Assembly (NCBI GenBank): GCA_002427975.1
Contig: DIZT01000097.1
Location: forward strand, 1 to 9,320
Direction: 5' to 3'
From: Micrococcaceae bacterium UBA6021
Lineage (GTDB): Bacteria > Actinomycetota > Actinomycetes > Actinomycetales > Micrococcaceae
DNA: 9,320 nucleotides
Shown here one piece after another: positions 5,096 through 9,320 of this stretch. The translations under genes and the position numbers were made by a program. The notes below the pieces were generated by a model. The model was given only the letters and a program-made list of their open reading frames with translations, did not search any database and had not been told where the DNA came from. The stretch's first letter is position 1. Each line of letters begins with the position of its first letter.

Positions 5096-6649
5096 CTACT
5101 CCGGGACCACCAGCGCAGGGGTGTCCTGGCGGATGGTTTCGCCGCGGAAGTATCCGGGCCGCAGACGTGCCATGATCAGCATAAGCACCGCACCGAGCGC
5201 CAGGATGCCGATGCCCAGGATGAACACCAGGCCCACTCCGAAGATCTCCGAGCCGCTGCCGAACTCCGGCGCCCAGCTATCCACGGCCGTCTGGATGAAG
5301 ACCACGGTCAGCAGCAGGCCGCCGAGCATCGGGCAGACCAGCCGTAGGAAGAAGTTCCGTGCGCTGGTGAACAGGCTGTCCCGGAAGTACCAGGTGCAGG
5401 CAAAGGCGGTCAGTGCGTAGTAGAAGCAGATCATCAGTCCCAGCGCCAGGATGGTGTCATTGAGGGCGTTCTCGCTGACCACCTTCATGACCGCGTAGAA
5501 CCCGCCGGAGATCAGCCCGGCCATAATGGTGGCATAGCCCGGCGAACCGAAGCGCTTGCTCACCGTCGCGAAGCGCGACGGCAGGGCGCCGTAGTGGCCC
5601 ATGGCCAGCAGGCTGCGGGCCGGGGATGCCATGGTGGACTGCAGCGAGGAGGCGGTTCCGGAGAGCACGGCGAGGGACATCAGGATGGCCAGCGGTCCCA
5701 TCACCGGTGACGCGAGGGCCGCGAAGACATTCTGCTGGTTGTCCGGGTTGGTCAGACCAATGTCATCGCCGCCGACGCCGGCAACCATCATGGTGGCCAC
5801 AATCACTGCGATGTAGAGGCCCAAGACCGCGATTGCCGTCGTCGTGCCGGCCTTGCCCGCGGTCCCCTTGCCGCCCTTGGTTTCCTCGTTGACCGTCAGG
5901 CAGACGTCCCAACCCCAGTACACGAAGACGGCCAGGGACATGCCGGCGGCGAACTGGTCGAAGCTCTCGATTTTGGCCGGGTTGAACCAGTCCCAGCTGA
6001 ACGGGATGGCGGTGGGGGAATCGCCGGAGGTGGCGTGCGTGACGGCCATGACGATGAACAGGCCCAGCACCAGGACCTGGAATCCCACCATGCTGTACTG
6101 CACCAGCTTGGTGGCGTGCAGGCCGCGGTAGCTGACCCAGACTGCCAGCGCCACAAACGCCAGGCAAGTGGCGATGTTCAGCGGTATGTTGCTGGTCAGG
6201 TCCGCCAGATCCGGATTGCCGAACACCTGGGCCAGGAAGAGGTAGAAGAAGTCCACCGCGACGCCGGCAAGGTTGGACAGGACAATGATGTTGGCGGCCA
6301 GGAGCCCCCAGCCGCCCATCCAACCGACGAACGGGCCGAAGGCTTTGGTGGCCCAGGTGAAGGTGGTGCCGCTGTCCGGCGAGTCCGCATTGAGCTCGCG
6401 GTAGGCGAAGGCCACCAGGATCATCGGGATGAACGCGATAATGAAAATCGCCGGCAGCTGCAGGCCCACGGCATTGACGGTGGGGCCCAGCGAACTGGTC
6501 AGGCTGTAGGCCGGCGCTACGGAGGAAATGCCAAGAACGACGACGGCGAGGAGACCGAGCTGACCGCCTTTCAGTCCCTTGCCGGTAATGCCGTGCGGGG
6601 AGCCCGCGACGTCGGCGGAGCCGCGTTGGCGCTGGGTGGTTTGGCTCAT
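5096..6649 (-). CDS. APC-superfamily amino acid/polyamine permease, likely agmatine or putrescine uptake
   Basis: The 517-residue integral membrane protein has about twelve hydrophobic segments. GISSVAPAYSLTSSLG (40-55) in the first helix is the unwound substrate-binding region typical of the APC superfamily, and SPDSGTTFTWATKAFGPFVGWMGGW-like sequence at 90-114 matches the helix 3 region of these carriers. Transport is expected to be proton- or cation-coupled across the plasma membrane. The substrate is inferred from context: the gene is the third in an operon with agmatine deiminase and N-carbamoylputrescine amidase. Its ATG (6649-6647) overlaps the aguA stop by 4 bp as ATGA, and GAAAGG lies 6 nt upstream. 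Arginine or another amino acid remains possible. Transcription ends at the shared hairpin downstream. Confidence 0.88.
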   Translation of the reverse strand: MSQTTQRQRGSADVAGSPHGITGKGLKGGQLGLLAVVVLGISSVAPAYSLTSSLGPTVNAVGLQLPAIFIIAFIPMILVAFAYRELNADSPDSGTTFTWATKAFGPFVGWMGGWGLLAANIIVLSNLAGVAVDFFYLFLAQVFGNPDLADLTSNIPLNIATCLAFVALAVWVSYRGLHATKLVQYSMVGFQVLVLGLFIVMAVTHATSGDSPTAIPFSWDWFNPAKIESFDQFAAGMSLAVFVYWGWDVCLTVNEETKGGKGTAGKAGTTTAIAVLGLYIAVIVATMMVAGVGGDDIGLTNPDNQQNVFAALASPVMGPLAILMSLAVLSGTASSLQSTMASPARSLLAMGHYGALPSRFATVSKRFGSPGYATIMAGLISGGFYAVMKVVSENALNDTILALGLMICFYYALTAFACTWYFRDSLFTSARNFFLRLVCPMLGGLLLTVVFIQTAVDSWAPEFGSGSEIFGVGLVFILGIGILALGAVLMLIMARLRPGYFRGETIRQDTPALVVPE

Positions 6650-7686
6650 GTCAGGCCTTTCTGAAGGTCAGCAGGCTGCTGCTGAGTGATGCAGTGAATG
6701 CCGCCGCCCCGGGCGAAGAGCTCGCGGGCGTCAACACTGACGACGCGGCGGCCGGGGTAGGCATCGGCAAGGATCCGGAGTGCCTTCTCATCCATGGGGT
6801 CTGAGAAGCTGCAGGCGATGACGCCTCCGTTGACCACGAGGTGGTTGATGTAGCTGTAGTCCACAAAACCCTCCTCGTCGGTGATGGCCTCCGGGGCGGG
6901 AACTTCGATGATGTTCCAGTCCCGTCCGGCCGCGTCCTGGGTGGTGGACAGGAATTGGATGATTTCGCGGCTGACCTCGAAATCGGGATGTTCGGGGTTC
7001 TGCTGGGAATGCACCAGCAGCGTTCCTGGCGACGGGATTGCGGCCACGATGTCCACGTGCCCGCGGGTGCCGAACTTTTCGGAGTCCCGGGTGAGGCCGC
7101 GGGGCAGCCAGATCACATGCGTGGCGCCGAGGGTGCGGGCCAGCTCTGCCTCGACGTCGGCTTTGCTCAGATCCGGGTTGCGCCCCGGATCCAGCTGTAC
7201 CGTCTCTGTCACCAGGACGGTACCTTCGCCGTCTACGTGGATGCCGCCGCCCTCGTTGACCAGCTTGGAAACAATGTGATGTGCGCCCGAGCGGCCGGAG
7301 ATTTCGGCGGCGATGAGCGAGTCCTTGTCCCAGGAAGCCCAGTCCTGCGCGCCCCAGCCGTTGAAGACCCAGTCCACGGCGCCGAGTCGGCCGTTGTTGT
7401 CCAGGACGAATGTGGGGCCGATGTCCCGCATCCAGGCGTCGTTGAGCTCGGCGGTGAGCACCTCGACGTCGGGGTTCAGATAGCGCGCGGCGGTACCGAC
7501 GTCGTCGGGGTGCACGACGACTGTGACCGGCTCGAACTCGACCACGGCGTTCGCGACGGCGGCCCAGGTGGAGCGCGCGGCGTGCGCCTCTTCGGGGGTG
7601 TCGCCGAGGGTGTAGCCGCCGGTGGGGAAGGCCATCCAGACGCGTTCCTGCGGATCGGTCTCGGCGGGCATGCGCCAGGCCGTCAC
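6646..7686 (-). CDS. aguA: Agmatine deiminase
   Basis: This cytoplasmic enzyme of the agmatine deiminase / peptidylarginine deiminase superfamily converts agmatine and water to N-carbamoylputrescine and ammonia. At 346 residues it has the usual length. The visible active-site elements are NDAWMRDIGPTF (82-93, Asp88), VNEGGGIHVDG (143-153, Glu145), TRGHVDIVAA (207-216, His210 and Asp212) and, near the end, GGGIHCITQQ (327-336) with the nucleophile Cys332. All are intact. The start is GTG at 7686-7684, overlapping the aguB stop by 4 bp as GTGA, with AAGGGG 7 nt upstream; an ATG five codons later is an alternative. It is the middle gene of the agu operon, so its product feeds AguB directly. Confidence 0.95.
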   Translation of the reverse strand: MTAWRMPAETDPQERVWMAFPTGGYTLGDTPEEAHAARSTWAAVANAVVEFEPVTVVVHPDDVGTAARYLNPDVEVLTAELNDAWMRDIGPTFVLDNNGRLGAVDWVFNGWGAQDWASWDKDSLIAAEISGRSGAHHIVSKLVNEGGGIHVDGEGTVLVTETVQLDPGRNPDLSKADVEAELARTLGATHVIWLPRGLTRDSEKFGTRGHVDIVAAIPSPGTLLVHSQQNPEHPDFEVSREIIQFLSTTQDAAGRDWNIIEVPAPEAITDEEGFVDYSYINHLVVNGGVIACSFSDPMDEKALRILADAYPGRRVVSVDARELFARGGGIHCITQQQPADLQKGLT

Positions 7687-8735
7687 GCCCGGGCCCCTTG
7701 GGTCTCGACAAGCTCGACCACCGGAGACGGGTCTCCGCCGAACGGGGCGTCGTGGTCAACCGGCTCGGTCAGTCGTGCGTAAGTGTCCGGGCGGCGCGTG
7801 GCCAGGAACGGGAAGAGCTTGAGCCAGTCCTTGCGCTGGTCGAGGTCCAGGTCAGCGACGAGGACCGCGGATTCGTCGCGCGGAGCCTGCACTAGGATGC
7901 GGCCGTACGGATCGGAGATGAAGGAGGAGCCGTAAAAGTTCAGCGTTCCTTCATCGCCCCAGCGGTTGGGCGCCACCATGAACAGGCCGTTGGCGATGCC
8001 GTTGCCAACAATCACCTGCTGCCACAACGGCTGGGTGTCGAAGTCCGGGTGGTCCGGCTCTGAGCCGATCGCGGTGGGGTAGACCAGGATCTCGGCACCG
8101 CCGAGCGAGTAGAGCCTGGCAACCTCCGGGAACCATTCATCCCAGCATGTGGGCATGCCCAGCCGGGCGCCGCCCAGTTCCGCCGGCGCGTGGACCTCGT
8201 AGGCGTCCGCGGCTTCCGGGCCCTGGCGGAAGAACTGGTCTTCGTAGTAGCCGGCCGTGACGGGAATGTGGAGTTTGTGCGTGCGGCCCAGGAGCTCGCC
8301 TTCCGGCGAGACGAGGATGGCGGTGTTGAGGCCCAGGCCGTCATCGGAACCGTCAGGGTTTTCGGTGCGCTGGTAGAGCGAGGCGTGCACGGAAACCCCG
8401 TGGCGGTGGGCGGACTCGGCGGCGAAGCGGAAGGTGGGCCCGGTGAGCAAATCTTCTGCGGTGTCCGACGGCCTGGGCCGGACCGCGCCGGGCCGGGAGG
8501 TGTCATTCTCCGGGCGTGTGTCCGCGGGGTAGCGGGAGAGGGTGAGTTCGGGCAGGAACACGACCGAGGCACCGAGCCGGGCGGCCCGGCCGATTCCTTC
8601 ATCGAGTTCAGACTGCAGGACGGCAGTGTCTGCATGCCAGCGGTGCTGCACGACGCCCACCCGGAGGGCAGGGCGGACGGACGGCGTTGTCCGGGCCAGG
8701 GAGGTGGGTGAGTCGAGGCAGGAAATTTCAATCAT
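7683..8735 (-). CDS. aguB: N-carbamoylputrescine amidase (nitrilase superfamily)
   Basis: This cytoplasmic C-N hydrolase releases putrescine, CO2 and ammonia from N-carbamoylputrescine. The Glu-Lys-Cys triad is intact: Glu63 in LPELTLSRY, Lys154 in RTHKLHIP and Cys197 in PTCWDEWFPE. YPTAIGSEP (219-227) and FYGSSFISDPYG (267-278) are hallmarks of this subgroup. I chose ATG 8735 (350 residues) because TGGAAG lies just upstream; the in-frame ATG at 8813 would read across the promoter and operator. The protein is longer than the usual 280-300 residues for two reasons. One is a Pro/Arg-rich insert at about 70-97, right after the catalytic Glu strand. The other is a C-terminal tail VVELVETQGARA encoded by a short repeated element. 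It is the first gene of the operon. Confidence 0.94.
   Translation of the reverse strand: MIEISCLDSPTSLARTTPSVRPALRVGVVQHRWHADTAVLQSELDEGIGRAARLGASVVFLPELTLSRYPADTRPENDTSRPGAVRPRPSDTAEDLLTGPTFRFAAESAHRHGVSVHASLYQRTENPDGSDDGLGLNTAILVSPEGELLGRTHKLHIPVTAGYYEDQFFRQGPEAADAYEVHAPAELGGARLGMPTCWDEWFPEVARLYSLGGAEILVYPTAIGSEPDHPDFDTQPLWQQVIVGNGIANGLFMVAPNRWGDEGTLNFYGSSFISDPYGRILVQAPRDESAVLVADLDLDQRKDWLKLFPFLATRRPDTYARLTEPVDHDAPFGGDPSPVVELVETQGARA
7701..7724. repeat. Short interspersed REP-like repeat at the aguB-aguA junction
   Basis: The element GGTCTCGACAAGCTCGACC (7701-7719) plus ACCGG closely resembles a short sequence I recall as abundant between and at the ends of genes in Arthrobacter and related Micrococcales (GGTTTCGACAAGCTCAACC type). 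It is partly palindromic, with TCGA on both sides of CAAGC. Here it is inside the end of aguB and supplies its last codons (VVELVETQ), just before the aguA ribosome site. Only one copy is in the window, so calling it a repeat depends on recall. Confidence 0.5.
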
Positions 8736-8763
8736 GTGCTTACTTCCAGTGAGACGACCGTCA

Positions 8764-8786
8764 CTAAATGAATGACGTTCATTTAG
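8764..8786. promoter_or_regulatory. Palindromic operator 1, at the agu promoter
   Basis: CTAAATGAA and TTCATTTAG form a perfect 9-bp inverted repeat around TGACG. The site overlaps the end of the predicted agu -10 box and its start point, the position expected for a repressor that blocks initiation. The shape and arm length suit a TetR- or GntR-type dimer, but no regulator gene is in the window. Confidence 0.65.
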
Positions 8787-8813
8787 TATGGAGGATGAAT
8801 GGCTTTCGCGCAA
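8785..8813 (-). promoter_or_regulatory. Predicted promoter of the aguB-aguA-permease operon
   Basis: On the minus strand TTGCGC (8813-8808) and CATACT (8790-8785) are separated by exactly 17 bp, a good sigma-A-type match. The start would fall near 8778, inside operator 1, giving a leader of about 40 nt before the aguB ATG with its TGGAAG ribosome site. Confidence 0.55.
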
Positions 8814-8818
8814 TGGTT

Positions 8819-8841
8819 TTAAATGAATACCGTTCTTTTAT
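8819..8841. promoter_or_regulatory. Operator 2, imperfect copy of operator 1
   Basis: This stretch matches operator 1 at 18 of 23 positions: TTAAATGAAT, then CGTTC, then TTTA at the same spacing. Its right arm is less symmetric. Its centre is 55 bp from that of operator 1, about five helical turns, so both could sit on the same face of the DNA. It lies just upstream of the agu -35 box and on the dps side of the gap. Confidence 0.5.
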
Positions 8842-8866
8842 GACGCTCCGGACAGGGTAGTAAGCT
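8838..8866 (+). promoter_or_regulatory. Weak candidate promoter of dps
   Basis: TTATGA (8838-8843) and TAAGCT (8861-8866) are separated by 17 bp. Both boxes are poor matches, and the leader would be about 77 nt. If real, its -35 overlaps operator 2, which would place dps under the same regulator. No better plus-strand promoter is obvious before 8950. Confidence 0.2.
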
Positions 8867-8949
8867 CACTGAGAAATTCCGGACGGGGCCTCCTCCGCTG
8901 GTACCGGGGCTGATAGCGTCGGCATTACTGGACCAATCGAGGAGGATTC

Positions 8950-9320
8950 ATGAAAGCTTCACCGACCCTGACCAACAACCTGCAGGCCGTACTCGCGGAC
9001 CTGATTGAGCTGCACATCCAGGGCAAGCAGGCCCACTGGAACATCGTGGGAACCAACTTCCGGGACCTGCACCTGCAGCTGGACGAAATCGTGGATGCCG
9101 CCAGGCAGTTTGCCGACGAGACGGCCGAGCGGATGCGCGCCCTTCATGCCCTGCCCGATGGCCGCAGTGCCACCGTGGCCAAGTCCACCGGCCTGCCCCA
9201 GTTCCCGGAAGGCCTCATCAGCACCAAGGACGCCATCGACCGGATCGTCGCTGCCCTCGAAGCTGCCGTGGGGACCATGCGCAAGGTCCACGACGAGGTG
9301 GATGAAGAGGATCCCACCAC
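8950..9320 (+). CDS. dps: Dps-family ferritin-like protein, partial at right edge
   Basis: The first 123 codons of a Dps-type ferritin are present; such proteins are usually about 150-190 residues, so the C-terminal helix is outside the window. Dps forms dodecamers that oxidise Fe(II) with hydrogen peroxide, store ferric iron and may coat DNA. The inter-subunit ferroxidase residues are all visible with family spacing: His29 (KQAHWNIVG), His41 (DLHLQLDE), Asp56 and Glu60 (DETAERMR). The N-terminus is short (KASPTLTNN) and lacks a lysine-rich DNA-binding tail. The ATG at 8950 follows a strong ribosome site, GAGGAGG, about 5 nt upstream. It is transcribed away from the agu operon across a shared 214-bp control region. 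Confidence 0.93.
   Translation, partial: MKASPTLTNNLQAVLADLIELHIQGKQAHWNIVGTNFRDLHLQLDEIVDAARQFADETAERMRALHALPDGRSATVAKSTGLPQFPEGLISTKDAIDRIVAALEAAVGTMRKVHDEVDEEDPT

Noticed and set aside
5763..6323. Arg/Gly-rich minus-strand frame inside the permease gene
   Set aside because: Out-of-frame reading of a membrane protein gene with clear transmembrane helices.
8736..8813. Extended N-terminus of AguB starting at 8813
   Set aside because: It would translate through the predicted promoter and operator 1, and a good ribosome site precedes the ATG at 8735.

Overview
The window looks like chromosomal DNA of a high-GC Gram-positive actinobacterium, most likely a member of the Micrococcaceae (Arthrobacter or Pseudarthrobacter type). 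The grounds are the strong G/C preference at third codon positions, GTG starts, an actinobacterial DUF4193 zinc-ribbon protein, an AMIN-like secreted protein, an LAxTG-type sorting signal, and a short repeat of the kind I recall being scattered through Micrococcales genomes. No tRNA, rRNA, insertion sequence, phage gene or CRISPR array is visible.

Layout. (1) Positions 1-694, minus strand: remains of a hypothetical gene that is coding-like in two frames and runs off the left edge; probably frameshifted. (2) 952-3634: a polysaccharide locus. A secreted glycoside hydrolase of GH26 type (plus) converges on a two-gene minus-strand operon that encodes a membrane processive GT2 glycosyltransferase and, 2 bp downstream, a 56-residue membrane peptide with two back-to-back LAxTG motifs. 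(3) 3892-4979, plus: a 100-residue DUF4193 protein and a secreted AMIN-like protein, separated by a 236-bp gap rich in small inverted repeats. (4) 5027-5063: a strong two-way terminator. (5) 5096-8735, minus: a tightly overlapping operon aguB-aguA-permease for agmatine use. (6) 8736-8949: a divergent control region with two copies of one palindromic operator. (7) 8950 to the right edge, plus: a Dps-family ferritin-like protein, truncated by the window.

How the genes work together. The agu operon is a complete cassette: the permease probably imports agmatine or a related polyamine, AguA deiminates agmatine to N-carbamoylputrescine, and AguB hydrolyses that to putrescine, CO2 and ammonia. Both gene junctions are 4-bp overlaps, so the three products are probably translationally coupled. 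The operator pair suggests a dimeric repressor encoded elsewhere, one copy covering the agu promoter start region and the other lying between agu and dps.

The least explained part is the GT2, LAxTG micropeptide and GH26 group. My inference is a cell-surface or exopolysaccharide system: the GT2 makes and exports a beta-linked polymer, the GH26 trims or degrades it outside, and the micropeptide is either a sortase E substrate or a small partner of the synthase. No product can be assigned from sequence alone.
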